From positions 1,302,001 through 1,366,000 of the forward strand of contig CAWJTQ010000002.1 of assembly GCA_963845695.1 (NCBI GenBank): a DNA stretch of 64,000 nucleotides, written 5' to 3'. Shown piece by piece: positions 26,373 to 36,916 of this stretch (within the stretch, counting starts at the first letter, position 1; every line of letters starts with the position of its first letter). Under the pieces are notes generated by a model. That model made no database searches. It saw nothing but the letters and a program-made list of their open reading frames with translations, and had not been told where the DNA came from. The stretch comes from CAWJTV01 sp963845695. Its GTDB lineage: Bacteria > Planctomycetota > Planctomycetia > Isosphaerales > Isosphaeraceae. The position numbers and the translations under genes are program-made.

Positions 26373-29300
26373 CATGAATCCAACCAGCTTCGCGATGCGG
26401 CACCCGATCACGGTCCTGATGATGGTCGTAGCCCTGATCAGCGGAGGAGCGCTGTCCTACAGCCGGATGCGGGTAGACATCTTCCCCGCGCTGAACGTGC
26501 CGAAGATCTACGTGTTCCTCGATTACATCGGCATGAGCCCCGACCAGATGGAGGGGTTCATTGTCAATCAGCTCGAGCTGTACTTCCAGTACGTGGACGG
26601 CATTCAGGATATCAATACGCGGAACATCCAGCAGGTCGCCTTGACCGAGCTCTCGTTCTTCCCCGGCACCGATATGGGCCAGGCGATGGCCCAGGTGGTG
26701 GCGATGTCGGACCGGGCCATGTCGTGGATGCCCAAGGGCACCTTACCGCCGATGATCATGCGGATGGACGCGGGTAGCGTTCCGGTAGGTTACCTCGTGT
26801 TCGAGAGCGAGGTGACCTCGCTGGGTGCGATGGGCGACCTGGCGCAGAACATCATCCGGCCGCTGGTGCAGAAATACGTCCCCGGCACGGTCGCGATTTC
26901 GCCGTTCGGCCCCAACATGCGGTCGATCGTCGTCAGCGTCGATCCCCACAAGCTGCTCACCTACAACCTGAATCCCCAAGACGTCATTGACGCGCTGGCG
27001 CAGGGGAACACCATCATTCCGGCGGGGAACATCTATGTCAAGGATTCGATGCCGGTGGTGTCCAACAACGCGACGGTCGTGGACATCCAGCGCCTGGGGG
27101 ACATCCCGGTCAAGATCGGACTGAACGTCTACCTTCGCGACGTCGCGAAAATCATGGACGATACGGACATCACTTATGGCTACGCGCTGGTCAACGGCAA
27201 GAAGTCGGTGTATTTGCCGATCATCAAGAAAGATACGGGATCGACACTGACCGTCGTGGCCGACATGCGCAAGTCGATGCAGATGTTCCGCGATGCGGTC
27301 CCCAAAGATGTATCGATCAACTTCGAGTTCGATGAGTCGCCGACGGTGGTGGCGGCGGTCGAGAGTGTGGCGACCGAGGGGATGATTGGTGCGGGCTTGA
27401 CCGGGCTGATGATCCTGCTGTTCCTTCGCGACGTGAGGAGCGTGATCGTCGTCGTGTCGACCATTCCGCTGGCCCTGTTGGGGTCATTGGTGGGTCTGTG
27501 GGTGACAGGCAACACGATCAACATCATGTCGCTGGGCGGCATGGCACTAGCGATCGGCATCCTCGTCGATATGGCGACGGTGACCATCGAGAACGTGCAT
27601 GTGCAAATGAGGAGCACGCCGATGATTGCCACGGCGGTGCTGCGCGGCAACTATGCCACGGCGGTGCCGATCCTGCTGGCACTGTTGTGCATCCTATCAG
27701 TATTCGTCCCGGCATTCATCATGAGCGATCCGTTACGGGCGCTGTTCATGCCGCTGACCCTCGCGGTCGGGTTCGCCATGATCTCGGCGTATCTGCTCTC
27801 CAGCACATTCGTGCCGATCCTGTGTGTGAGTCTGCTCAAGCACGAGGGTGTGCACGGCGAGGAAGGCGTCGGGGTGTTCGGCCGGCTGCTCCAGGCCTAT
27901 GGCAAGGCGGTGGGTTGGTTCGTTCGCCTGCGATGGTGGGTCGTGCCTGGCTATGTCGTGGGGTGTGGCCTGATCCTGGGGGGGCTGGGGATGCAGGTCG
28001 GTACCGAGCTGTTCCCCCAGATCGATTCCGGGCAATTCGTCTTGCGGTTCCGGCCGCCGCCCGGCTCGAGCTTCGAGCTGGTCCGGCAGATGGCGGTGAA
28101 ATGCCTCGAGCAGATCGAAAACGAGGCCAAGCCTGAGAACATCCAGATCACGATGGGTTACGTGGGGCAGGTTGCTCCGAACTTCGGCATCGACAACATG
28201 GTGCTGTTCATGCGTGGGCCTGACGACGGCCAGTTGCGCATCGCGCTGAAAGAGGACAGCGGGATCAAGCTTGACGCGTTTCGAGAGCGGCTCCGTGAGG
28301 TCCTGCCCAAGAACGTGATACCGTGGATGGCCAAGCGGCTGGAGCAAGGAGGATTGTCCAAGGCGGAAGCGGAGCGGCAAGCGAAGATGTCAACCTTCGG
28401 TTTCGAGCCGGGCGACATCGTCACCTCGGTCATGAGCTTCGGGTCTACGCCGATCGCAGTTCGCATTGTCGGCACCGACCTGAAGTTGGTTCGCGATCAT
28501 GCCTCGAAGATATCGAGGAATATGAAAGCCATCCCGTACCTGCGCGACATCCAGTATGTGCAGACGCTCGATTACCCCAGCGTTGAGGTCACCATTGACC
28601 GCGAGAAGGCGGGGTTGAGCGATGCGACAGTCGCGGATGTGGCGCATGCGATGGTGATGGCGACTTCCTCGACCCGTTTCACCAACCTCAACTACTGGAT
28701 CGATGTGAAAACCGGGTTCGACTACCTGGTTCAGCTTCAGATCCCCCCCCTGCGGATGGAGAAGCCGGAAGACCTCGAGACTTTGCCGCTCCAGTCGGTC
28801 AACCCCTTGGTCAACCTGTTGATCCGCGACGTGGCGACGGTTCGCAAGGGTTTGCGGCCCGGGGAGCTCGACCGCGACATGTCGCAGCGCTACCTGACCC
28901 TGATCGCCAACGTGGAAGGCGAGGACATGGGTCGGGCTTCGAGCCAGGTCGCTGGGGCGATCGAGGCCGCCGGGGAGCCGCCCCGCGGCGTGCGGGTGGA
29001 GCCCCTGGGCCAGCTCCCGCCGATGCGCGAGATGTTCAAGTCGCTGACGATCGGGTTGGGGGTCGCGGTGTTCGTGATCTTCGTGCTCTTGACGGCGTAT
29101 TTCCAGTCGCCGCGGCTGGCGCTGATCGCCGTCGGCGCCGTGCCGGGGGTGCTCGCGGGGATCGCCACGATCCTCTACTTTACCAACACCTCGCTCAATA
29201 TTGAGTCGTTCATGGGCTCGATCATGTCTCTGGGGGTCTCGGTGTCGAACTCGGTCATGCTGGTGACGTTCATCGACGAGCACTGGAAGAAGGGAGTACC

Positions 29301-29829
29301 CTCGATCCAGGCGGCCATCATTGGCGCCAGCGAGCGATTGCGACCGATCCTGATGACCGCCTGTGCGATGACGGTGGGCATGCTGCCGATGGCGATGGCG
29401 CTGGAGCGGGGGAGCCAGATGCAGGCCCCGCTGGGCCTGGCGGTGATCGGGGGGCTGGTGATGTCCACGTTTGCCACGCTGCTGGTGGTGCCGTCGATCT
29501 TCGCGGTGGTGATCGGCAATAAGGTGGCCAAGTCGCCGTCGATCTACCCGAACGACCCCGAGAGCTCGTATTACGACCCGAGCGAACACGCCCGCCGTGG
29601 CCATCCCGGCCAGGTAGTCGCGCACCTGGCCGTTCCGTCCGTGCTGCCCGATCCGCACGTCAACGGGAACGGTCTCGCGGCGGATGGCAACGGCTCGGTG
29701 GAGACCGGGGCTTTAGCCGACGAGTTTCCCCCGATCTCGGAAGAAACCAAGCTCCTGACATCGGGCGAGCGTGGTTCTGAGGGCCTTGATGCACCCGCCC
29801 TGGGAGCGGAGGACGACGATCTATTGTGA
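26373..29829 (+). CDS. RND-family efflux permease, orphan
   Basis: 1151-residue inner-membrane transporter of the AcrB/CusA superfamily. Start at 26373 (MNPTSFAMRHPITVLMM) preceded by GGGGAGAAG. Duplicated topology: helix 1, periplasmic loop, helices 2-6 (MILLFLRDVRSVIVVVS, TINIMSLGGMALAIGILVDM), second loop, final helices (IMSLGVSVSNSVMLVTF). The helix-4 site reads VDMA rather than the AcrB VDDA, and the helix-10 Lys (GKNAIL) is replaced by VSNSVM, so proton coupling differs from AcrB and is closer to CusA-like members, which also keep a single Asp. No adaptor or outer membrane gene lies beside it. The C-terminal 100 residues are a polar cytoplasmic tail. Substrate unknown. Confidence 0.88.
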
Positions 29830-29962
29830 CCTCGGAAAGACTTCAGCGGCGAGGGACGTGAGGCTTCCCTCTTCCGAGAGGTTGGTTGATGCGCCGACTC
29901 AGCGAATTCTTGATTTCCGAAGTCGTCCTGGCGGCTGCGAGTTTCGCGGGCGATGCTGGGTG

Positions 29963-31007
29963 CTACTGGGTTTGGGCCCCTTCGGGGCCAGGAATCGCAG
30001 CCTGGCCCGGTCGCGCCACGTGCGGGACCAGTGGCCGCAGCCCGAGCCGCTCGAAGAGTCGGCGGTCTTCGTGGGTGGCCGGGTTAGGCGTGGTCAGGAG
30101 CTTCTCGCCGTAGAAGATCGAATTGGCGCCGGCCAGGAAGCAGAGGGCCTGGAGTTCCGCACTCATGGACTCGCGGCCGGCCGAAAGCCGGACGAAGGAG
30201 GCTGGCATCAGGATGCGGGCGACGGCAATCGTCCGGACAAAGTCGAGCGGATCGATCGCCTCCTCAGTCGCCAGCGGCGTGCCTTCCACACGGACCAGCC
30301 GATTGATCGGGACGCTCTCGGGGTGCTCGGGCAGGTTGGCGAGCGTCCGGAGTAACTCGACCCGATCTTCCCGGCCCTCGCCCATTCCGAGGATCCCTCC
30401 GCAACAGACGCGGATCCCCGCCGCGCGTACGTGGTCGAGGGTATCCAGGCGGTCCTGGTAGGTCCGCGTGCTGATGATCTGGCCGTAATAGGACTCGGAC
30501 GTGTCCAGGTTGTGGTTGTAATAGTCGAGCCCCGCGCTCTTGAGGCGCTCGGCCTGCGGACCGGTCAACATGCCGAGAGTGAGGCAGGTCTCCAGACCCA
30601 GAGACTTGACCTCGCCCACAAGCTCGGCTACCAGGTCGAGGTCTCGATCACGGGCGCACGCCAGGCTGCGCCCATGCAGAATCGCGTCGCACCGGCCGCC
30701 TGTGCCTTGATCGCCTCGGCGCGCACGGTCTCCTTCGTCATCAGGTTTTCCGACTTGACACTGGTTGTGAAATGGGCGTCTGCGGACAATAGGCGCAATC
30801 CTCGGGACAACCGCCCGTCTTGATCGAGAGCAATGTGGAGATCTGGACTTCGTTCGCGTCGAAGTAGGCGCGGTGGACCGTCTGGGCGCGAAAGAGGAGA
30901 TCGTTGAACGGGAGATGGTAGAGAGACAGGACGTCGGACTGAGTCCAGTCGTGGCGGATTGCAGGGTGTCCCGGATCGTCCTGAGACATTTCGGCGTTGA
31001 AAACCAT
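29963..31007 (-). CDS. bioB: Biotin synthase, two frameshifts
   Basis: Radical SAM enzyme that inserts sulfur into dethiobiotin. The CxxxCxxC cluster motif is present (GGCPEDCAYCPQ), followed in the next frame by FTTSVKSENLMTKETV and ATRFCMGAAWR, then after a second shift RDRDLDLVAELVGEVKSLGL and ETCLTLGML; the second half (SAGLDYYNHNLDTSESYYGQ, GILGMGEGREDRVELL, FLAGANSIFYGEKLLTTPNP) is typical. Frameshifts fall near 30770 and 30658; both look like single-base indels in otherwise conserved sequence. The start at 31007 has GAGGA upstream. It is divergent from bioF across 173 bases. Confidence 0.93.
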
Positions 31008-31034
31008 CGGAGTCCTCATCTACATTGACAGTCC

Positions 31035-31107
31035 GGATTCCGGATTCCGGATTCCAAATTCCAGAATGAATCATGCGTGGAATGCGAGCATGTGGAATCT
31101 GGATTCC
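31035..31107. promoter_or_regulatory. Candidate biotin operator: GGATTCC cluster
   Basis: Between divergent bioB and bioF, GGATTCC is repeated three times head-to-tail (31035-31055), followed by AAATTCC, and a palindrome GGAATC-TG-GATTCC lies at 31094-31107. It is not a BirA or BioR consensus. Binding is inference; slippage of a 7-bp unit is the alternative. Confidence 0.4.
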
Positions 31108-31180
31108 CGATACTTGGAGTCGGATTGCGGCGCGGCGGCGGTACGAGCAATAGACGCATTTCTTGGGAGGAAGTCAACCC

Positions 31181-32296
31181 ATGCCGGCCCTCCGCGATTT
31201 TGCCCGCGAGCAGCTTGCGCTGGTGTCGGAGAGATCGCTCACCCGCCGAGTCGTGGAGACGCAGCGGCTCGGTGGCACGCGGGTGCGCCGGGGGGGAAAG
31301 GACTACGTCTCGTTCAGTTGCAATGATTATCTCGGCTTGACGCATCATCCGAAAGTGATTGCCGCGGCCCGGGAGGCGCTCGAGCGCTATGGCACCGGCG
31401 CGGCCGCTTCTCGATTGGTCACCGGGAGCCATCCCGTCTATGCGGAACTCGAGCGACGGCTCGCCGAGATGAAGGGTACCGAGGCCGCGCTGGTCTTCAG
31501 TAGCGGTTACGTGGCGAATCTCGGAGCCATCCCAGCTCTGGTCGGCAAGGAGGATCTGGTCGTGATCGATCGCCTCTGTCACGCGTGCATGTGGGACGGT
31601 GCACGCCTGTCGGGCGCGACCGTGATGCGATACGATCATCATGACCTCGACCATTGCCGGGGGATCCTCGAGGCCCACCGCAGGGAGTTCGGGCAATGCC
31701 TGATCCTCACCGAGACCGTCTTCAGCATGGACGGGGACCGTGGGCCGATCGGCGAGCTGAGTGCGCTGCGCGCGCGTACGACGGTTGGCTCATGACGGAC
31801 GATGCGCACGGACTGGGGATCTGCTCGGCAGAAGCTGCGGACGTGCAGATGGGGACGCTCTCCAAGGCGGTTGGAAGTTGTGGAGGGTATGTTTGCGGCA
31901 CGGCCGAGTTGATCGCCTGGCTGGCGAACCGGGCGCGGAGCCTGCTGTTTTCCACGGGGTTGCCACCGGCGTCGGTCGCCGCCGCCCTGGCCGCGCTACG
32001 GATCATCCGGGATGATGAGGACCTGCGCGAAGCCGCTGGAAAACGCCAGACGGTTCACAGACGCACTCGGTCGTCAGCCGGCGGCCAGTCAGATCGTGCC
32101 TGTGATCGTCGGCGAGCCAGAGCGTGCACTGGCGGCTTCCGCGATGCTGCAAGAACATGGCCTACTCGCCGTCGCGATCCGTCCGCCTTCGGTCCCTAAC
32201 GGCACAGCAAGGCTACGCTTCGCCTTCTCGGCGTTGCACGAGGCCGAACCCATCGATCGGGCCGCGGCTCTCTTGAAAGAACACGGCTATGCCTGA
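31181..32296 (+). CDS. bioF: 8-amino-7-oxononanoate synthase, two frameshifts
   Basis: PLP-dependent enzyme joining pimeloyl thioester and alanine. Start at 31181 after TGGGAGGAAG. Conserved blocks: SFSCNDYLGLTHHPKVIAAA, GTGAAASRLVTGSHPVY and FSSGYVANLGAIPALV in frame 1; ARAYDGWLMTDDAHGLG and the PLP lysine in MGTLSKAVGSCGGYVCG in frame 2 (shift near 31770); PSVPNGTARLRFAFSALHE in frame 3 (shift near 32025). The stretch between DDAHG and MGTLSKA is shorter than usual, so a small deletion may also be present. It is followed at once by bioD and bioA. Confidence 0.9.
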
Positions 32297-32314
32297 GCAA
32301 CGGGTGTGAGCTTC

Positions 32315-33001
32315 ATGCAACGACTCTTCATCACGGGCGTCGGAACGTGCGTCGGCAAGACGCTTGTCACCACGATCCTCTGCCACCAGCTCACCGCCGC
32401 AGGGCGGCGAGTTTCCGCTCTCAAGCCGGTGGTCTCGGGTTTCACAGCCAATGATCCCGACAGCGACCCGGCGCTGATCCTGAGGAGCCTGGGCCGATCG
32501 CCTTCTCCTGAGGCCATCGCGACCATCGCGCCGTGGCGGTTCTCAGTCCCGCTGTCGCCCCACCTGGCTGCGCGGAGAGAGAACCGATCGATCGAACTGG
32601 ACGCGGTGGTCGCCTTCTGCCGAGAGAACGAAGCTGGCGATGTCGGCATTGTGGAAGGAGCGGGTGGTCTCATGTCGCCGATCAACTCGAGGAAGACCTG
32701 CCTCGACCTGATCGTGGTGCTCGGCTACCCGGTCATCCTCGTGACGGGGAGCTACCTCGGGGCGATCAGCCATACCCTGACGGCGCTTTACTCACTGCGA
32801 GCGAGCGGAGCCGTCGTGGGCGGCATCATTGTCTCGGAGTCTGCGAACAGTGCAGGTCTCGCCGAGACAGTCGAGAGTCTGGAGCCATTTGCCGGAAGCC
32901 GCGTCCCGTTGTTTGCTCTTCCCAGGCTACCCGGAGACCACGAAGCGAAATGGCGAGTGGCGCCGGTCCTGACCGGCCTTTGCGGGATCGACCATGACTG
33001 A
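32315..33001 (+). CDS. bioD: Dethiobiotin synthetase
   Basis: ATP-dependent closure of the ureido ring of dethiobiotin. P-loop near the N-terminus (FITGVGTCVGKTLVTTIL), KPVVSG, and VEGAGGLMSPI (the conserved EGAGG motif), then LVTGSYLGAISHTLTAL. 228 residues, normal for the family. ATG at 32315 is preferred; a GTG at 32306 would add three residues. The stop overlaps the bioA start by 8 bases, indicating translational coupling. Confidence 0.93.
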   Translation: MQRLFITGVGTCVGKTLVTTILCHQLTAAGRRVSALKPVVSGFTANDPDSDPALILRSLGRSPSPEAIATIAPWRFSVPLSPHLAARRENRSIELDAVVAFCRENEAGDVGIVEGAGGLMSPINSRKTCLDLIVVLGYPVILVTGSYLGAISHTLTALYSLRASGAVVGGIIVSESANSAGLAETVESLEPFAGSRVPLFALPRLPGDHEAKWRVAPVLTGLCGIDHD

Positions 33002-34298
33002 ACTCTGCCAGGATCCACCCAGACCCGAGTCGCAGCACCGTCCGGCCTGGTATGACGCGGGGCTCTCCCATGTCTGGCTGCCGTATTGCCAGATGAAGGT
33101 GGCGCCGCCGCCATTGCCGGTGGTGGGAACTGAGGGTTGCCGCATCATCCTGGCCGACGGTCGCGAGCTGATCGACGGCATCGCGTCGTGGTGGAGCGCC
33201 TGTCATGGTTATAACCATCCCGAGATCCGCGCGGCCGTGTCGCGGCAGCTCGCGGTCATGCCGCACGTGATGTTCGGCGGCCTGGCTCATGAACCAGCGT
33301 TCGTGCTGGCCAGTCGGCTCACCGCGATGGCCCCAACGGGGCTGACACGCGTCTTCTTCACGGATTCAGGGTCGATCGCCGTCGAGGTCGCGCTGAAGAT
33401 TGCGCTCCAGTACTGGCTCAACATCGGCCGGCCGGAGAAGTGCCGTTTTCTCTGCTTCGCCGACGGGTATCACGGCGACACCTTCGGTGCAATGGCCGTC
33501 TCCGATCCCGAGCGGTCCATGCACAAGGCGTTTCGCCACTCATTGGCCCGGCACCACGTCGTCGAAGTCCCGACCGACACGGTCGGGCTCGAACAGCTCG
33601 GTACATTCCTCGCTCAGAATGCGAACGAACTGGCCGCGATGATCATCGAGCCGCTCGTTCAGGGTGCCGGTGGGATGCGATTCCATTCCGCCGAGATCCT
33701 CGCGGCGCTGCATGCGATGGCCGTCAAGCACGATGTGCTGTTCATCGCAGACGAGATCGCCACGGGGTTCTGGCGCACCGGTCATCAGTTTGCCTGTGAC
33801 GCGGCCGGGATCCGTCCCGACCTGCTCTGCCTGGGGAAGGCGCTCACCGGCGGAACGCTCCCGATGGGCGCAACTCTGGCCCGGGAGGAGGTGTTCGCGG
33901 TATTCTTGAGCGACGACTGGGATGCGGCCTTGATGCACGGGCCCACCTTCATGGCCAACCCGCTGGCGTGCGCGGCGGCCAATGCCTCGCTCGACCTCTT
34001 CGAGCGGGAGCCGAGAGAGGCGCAGGTACGGGCGATACAAACGGACCTCAAGGCCGGACTGGAGCCGTGCCGTGCGCTTCCCGGGGTCCTCGACGTGCGC
34101 GTACGAGGGGCGATCGGTGTCGTGCAACTTGCCCCGGATGTGGACGTTTACGCCCTGCGGCCCCGGTTCGTCGATCAAGGTGTCTGGGTCCGGCCCTTCA
34201 AGGATGTCGTTTACTTGATGCCACCGCTGGTGATCGGTTCCGAGGAGTTGGAGACACTGACCCGGGCCGTCCGGGTCGTCCTGGGTATGTCGATCTGA
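32994..34298 (+). CDS. bioA: Adenosylmethionine-8-amino-7-oxononanoate aminotransferase
   Basis: PLP enzyme converting KAPA to DAPA, 434 residues, intact. Family blocks seen: HVWLPYCQM, DGIASWWSACHGYNHPEI, FFTDSGSIAVEVALKIALQY, FADGYHGDTFGAMAVSDPE, FIADEIATGFWRTGHQFACD and the PLP lysine in LCLGKALTGGTLPMGATL. The last gene of bioF-bioD-bioA; the order bioA-last with divergent bioB makes a complete late biotin pathway here. Confidence 0.95.
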   Translation: MTELCQDPPRPESQHRPAWYDAGLSHVWLPYCQMKVAPPPLPVVGTEGCRIILADGRELIDGIASWWSACHGYNHPEIRAAVSRQLAVMPHVMFGGLAHEPAFVLASRLTAMAPTGLTRVFFTDSGSIAVEVALKIALQYWLNIGRPEKCRFLCFADGYHGDTFGAMAVSDPERSMHKAFRHSLARHHVVEVPTDTVGLEQLGTFLAQNANELAAMIIEPLVQGAGGMRFHSAEILAALHAMAVKHDVLFIADEIATGFWRTGHQFACDAAGIRPDLLCLGKALTGGTLPMGATLAREEVFAVFLSDDWDAALMHGPTFMANPLACAAANASLDLFEREPREAQVRAIQTDLKAGLEPCRALPGVLDVRVRGAIGVVQLAPDVDVYALRPRFVDQGVWVRPFKDVVYLMPPLVIGSEELETLTRAVRVVLGMSI

Positions 34299-34348
34299 TC
34301 GGTGTTCCGTTGATCAATATTTTTCATGTTAATCATTAGGGAGACGCC

Positions 34349-35431
34349 ATGGTGACGTTGACTCGATCCAGTGTTGCGATCCTTCTGACGAGCTTTTTCG
34401 TTGTGGCGGTCGCACTCGGAGACCCGCCCGCAAGACCGCCCGATGGGCATGTGACGGCGACCGTCGAGACGACCCTGACCACCGGAGACGATCATATCCG
34501 CCAGTTCGCATTTGACGGTGATGAATCGACATGCTTTGTCTCCAAACAGAACCCCGGTAAGTCGGACCATTTCACGCTCGTGTTCGATGAGCCGGTTGCT
34601 GTGAAGTCGGTCGCGGTGGTCACTGGCCGTCCTGACGGGAGCGACCGGCTGGAGGCAGGCACGCTTGAGGTCTCGTCGGACGGCCAGGGGTTTCCTGATG
34701 TGGCCAAGTTCGACGACGGCCGGTCACTCATCGAGCCCGGAGGGGCGCGGCTCCGTGCGATCCGCATCAGGCCCGGCGCCGATTCGACCCATCCGCTGGC
34801 GATCCGCGAGTTATCCGTTGTCTCGGAGCCCCCGGTGACCATCTTCCGATACCCCGTCGAAATCACGGTGGATGCCAGCGACGCACCGGAAATGAAGGAG
34901 TGGGTGGAGAAAACCGCGCGGATCTGCGAGCACGCCTATCCGATGATCAACGAGGAGCTGAAGAGCGACGGTTTCAAGCCGCCTCACCAGGTGAAGATGA
35001 CCTTGAAGAAAAGCTATCGCGGCGTTGCGGCCACCAGTGGAGACCGGATTACCGGCTCGGTCTCGTACTTCCAGCGCCATCGGGACGACATCGGCGCGAT
35101 GGTCCACGAGACCGTCCACGTCGTTCAACATTACCGGGGGCGCGGGAACCCGGGATGGCTGGTCGAGGGGGTTAGCGATTACATCCGGTTCTTCAAGTTC
35201 GAGCCGGGCAAGCTGGGACGGATCAACCCCGAGCGCGCCCGATACGATGGAAGCTACCGCGTGACGGCCGCATTCCTGGCCTATCTTACCGAGAAATACG
35301 ACAAGCAGATCGTCCGCAAGCTCAACCAGATGATGCGAGAGGGTCATTACAGAGAGGAGATCTTCAAAGAGCTGACCGGCAAGACGGTGCAGGAACTCGG
35401 TGAGGAATGGCGGGCAACTCTGCGACGTTGA
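34349..35431 (+). CDS. Secreted basic secretory protein family peptidase with F5/8-type domain
   Basis: 360 residues with an N-terminal signal (VAILLTSFFVVAVALG), then a beta-sandwich of discoidin/F5-8 type (residues about 30-160; FDGDESTCFVSKQNPGKSD), and a basic secretory protein domain (residues 170-360) with a zinc-protease HExxH-like site (IGAMVHETVHVVQHYRG) and GWLVEGVSDYIRF, the Glu downstream expected for a third ligand. Probably an exported metallopeptidase or glycan-bound protease. AGGGAGACG precedes the ATG. Confidence 0.85.
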   Translation: MVTLTRSSVAILLTSFFVVAVALGDPPARPPDGHVTATVETTLTTGDDHIRQFAFDGDESTCFVSKQNPGKSDHFTLVFDEPVAVKSVAVVTGRPDGSDRLEAGTLEVSSDGQGFPDVAKFDDGRSLIEPGGARLRAIRIRPGADSTHPLAIRELSVVSEPPVTIFRYPVEITVDASDAPEMKEWVEKTARICEHAYPMINEELKSDGFKPPHQVKMTLKKSYRGVAATSGDRITGSVSYFQRHRDDIGAMVHETVHVVQHYRGRGNPGWLVEGVSDYIRFFKFEPGKLGRINPERARYDGSYRVTAAFLAYLTEKYDKQIVRKLNQMMREGHYREEIFKELTGKTVQELGEEWRATLRR

Positions 35432-35477
35432 CCCTATCGATCCTCCAAGGGGTACGGGGACTGACTCTCTGCTCGCT

Positions 35478-36608
35478 CTACAGCCGCCAGGCAACGCCCC
35501 AGCGGGGATGCGCGCGATGCCAGCGGAGGTCGTCCTTGTGGTGGAAGTAGTAGGTGCCCAGAAGCCGCATGACGACGACGGCCGTCCAGTGGACCACGAT
35601 CCAGGACGCGAGAGAGAGCGGCAGATAGAGCCAGAAGAGGTACGCGCGGATCAGGACAACCAATCCGAAGATCCCGAGCGCGAGCATGACGGCCACTCCA
35701 ATGAAGACACTGAGAGCCCAGAACGAAGGCCCCAGCCGAAAGAGGCCCATGAGGACCGCCCACGGTTTAGGGGCCATATGGTCGTCATGCAGGAAACTCA
35801 TCATCAAGGCCGCCAGGATGTAGGGGACTCCGGCCACGCCCAGCATCACCACGATCCACGGACTGGCGGACTCGCCGTTCCTCAAGAAGACGTAACAACA
35901 GGCGGGTAGCAGACCGACTCCCAGCCCCAGGGCGAACCAGACGAACCACGGGCTCAGCCCGTTGAAGAAGCCGTCGAAATTGCGCTGGGGTGAATGCGGC
36001 GGGGTCGTCTCGCCCATCGCGCTGGAGACCAGGACGCGGCCCAGATACTGGAGTGCGTAAGAAAAAACGAACGGGCTGAGGATCACGACCGGCGTTCCCG
36101 TGATCATCATGAAGAGCTGGCCGAGGAGCCCGCCGCCCATGGAGCCGGCATCCTGCATGAGCTGGATGCAATACTCTGGCACGAGCCCGTAGAAGGACCA
36201 CGAGATCAAGGCCAGGGCCCCGATCACACCCAGACTCTCCGCCCCGCGAAGCGGATAGAGGAAGCTGACGAACCACGATTTCTCGGGGCGGCTCAGGGGA
36301 GGGAGGAATCCGTCGGGCATCGGTCCTCGGTTCCGGGGTGGTCCCGGAGCATCGCCAAGCGGTCGCTTCCGCGTCGGCTTCGGACCGTCTGGCCGAGGGG
36401 CGACCTCCGAGACATTGGGCGTCAGACCATAGCCACCGGCCATCGGCTCGTCCGCGTCGTAACGCCGCGGTCGCGAGGCTTCAGGGGGAGGATCCATGGG
36501 CATTTCCAGCCGGCCCCCACACCGGGGGCACCGGCCCACCCGCCCAGGCCTGGCGCCCGGAGCCCTCACCCGCATCCCACATCCACAGACCAAGACCGGT
36601 ACGTCCAT
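35478..36608 (-). CDS. Membrane protein with N-terminal zinc ribbon
   Basis: 376 residues. The N-terminus has a zinc-ribbon motif (CGCGMRV...CPRCGG), a Pro-rich linker of about 70 residues, then several transmembrane helices (LGVIGALALISWSFYGLV, FALGLGVGLLPACCYVFL, WIVVMLGVAGVPYILAAL, ALSVFIGVAVMLALGIFGLV). This planctomycete-type architecture has no established function. Start at 36608 rather than upstream because AGGAG lies seven bases away and the zinc ribbon then begins the protein. Confidence 0.75.
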   Translation of the reverse strand: MDVPVLVCGCGMRVRAPGARPGRVGRCPRCGGRLEMPMDPPPEASRPRRYDADEPMAGGYGLTPNVSEVAPRPDGPKPTRKRPLGDAPGPPRNRGPMPDGFLPPLSRPEKSWFVSFLYPLRGAESLGVIGALALISWSFYGLVPEYCIQLMQDAGSMGGGLLGQLFMMITGTPVVILSPFVFSYALQYLGRVLVSSAMGETTPPHSPQRNFDGFFNGLSPWFVWFALGLGVGLLPACCYVFLRNGESASPWIVVMLGVAGVPYILAALMMSFLHDDHMAPKPWAVLMGLFRLGPSFWALSVFIGVAVMLALGIFGLVVLIRAYLFWLYLPLSLASWIVVHWTAVVVMRLLGTYYFHHKDDLRWHRAHPRWGVAWRL

Positions 36609-36661
36609 CGAATCTCCTGGCACGCCGCCGTCACGGCCAACCCACGCGGAACGTCCCACGT

Positions 36662-36904
36662 TCAACGACAATTGTAAATGACCAGGACAAGGCGGTCAAT
36701 GACCATGAGTGAGAGCGTCATACACGGATGAGTTCGGAAGGGCGGCGTGTTGTCGAGAGAGCTCGAGTTGTATGGCTTTCGCAGGAGTGGACATCGCCCG
36801 CCGATCCAGCACTTCCAGCTATTCGTCCGATTGCCGACTTTGATCACGGCAAGGATCGCGATGGCGATCACGATCGTTCGTAGCCGGAAGCGTAGGAACT
36901 TCAT
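36662..36904 (-). CDS. Small membrane protein, short-motif N-terminus
   Basis: 80 residues starting MKFLRFRLRTIVIAIAILAV, the RFRLRT-plus-helix N-terminus common to many short planctomycete proteins. The rest is low in recognisable features. It may be a real small inner-membrane protein or a decayed longer one. It lies just past the SelB gene on the same strand. Confidence 0.4.
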   Translation of the reverse strand: MKFLRFRLRTIVIAIAILAVIKVGNRTNSWKCWIGGRCPLLRKPYNSSSLDNTPPFRTHPCMTLSLMVIDRLVLVIYNCR

Positions 36905-36916
36905 CGCGAGGATTCC

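Noticed and set aside
28390..29658. 422-codon minus-strand frame
   Set aside because: Antisense of the RND permease; composition is His/Arg-rich and not protein-like.
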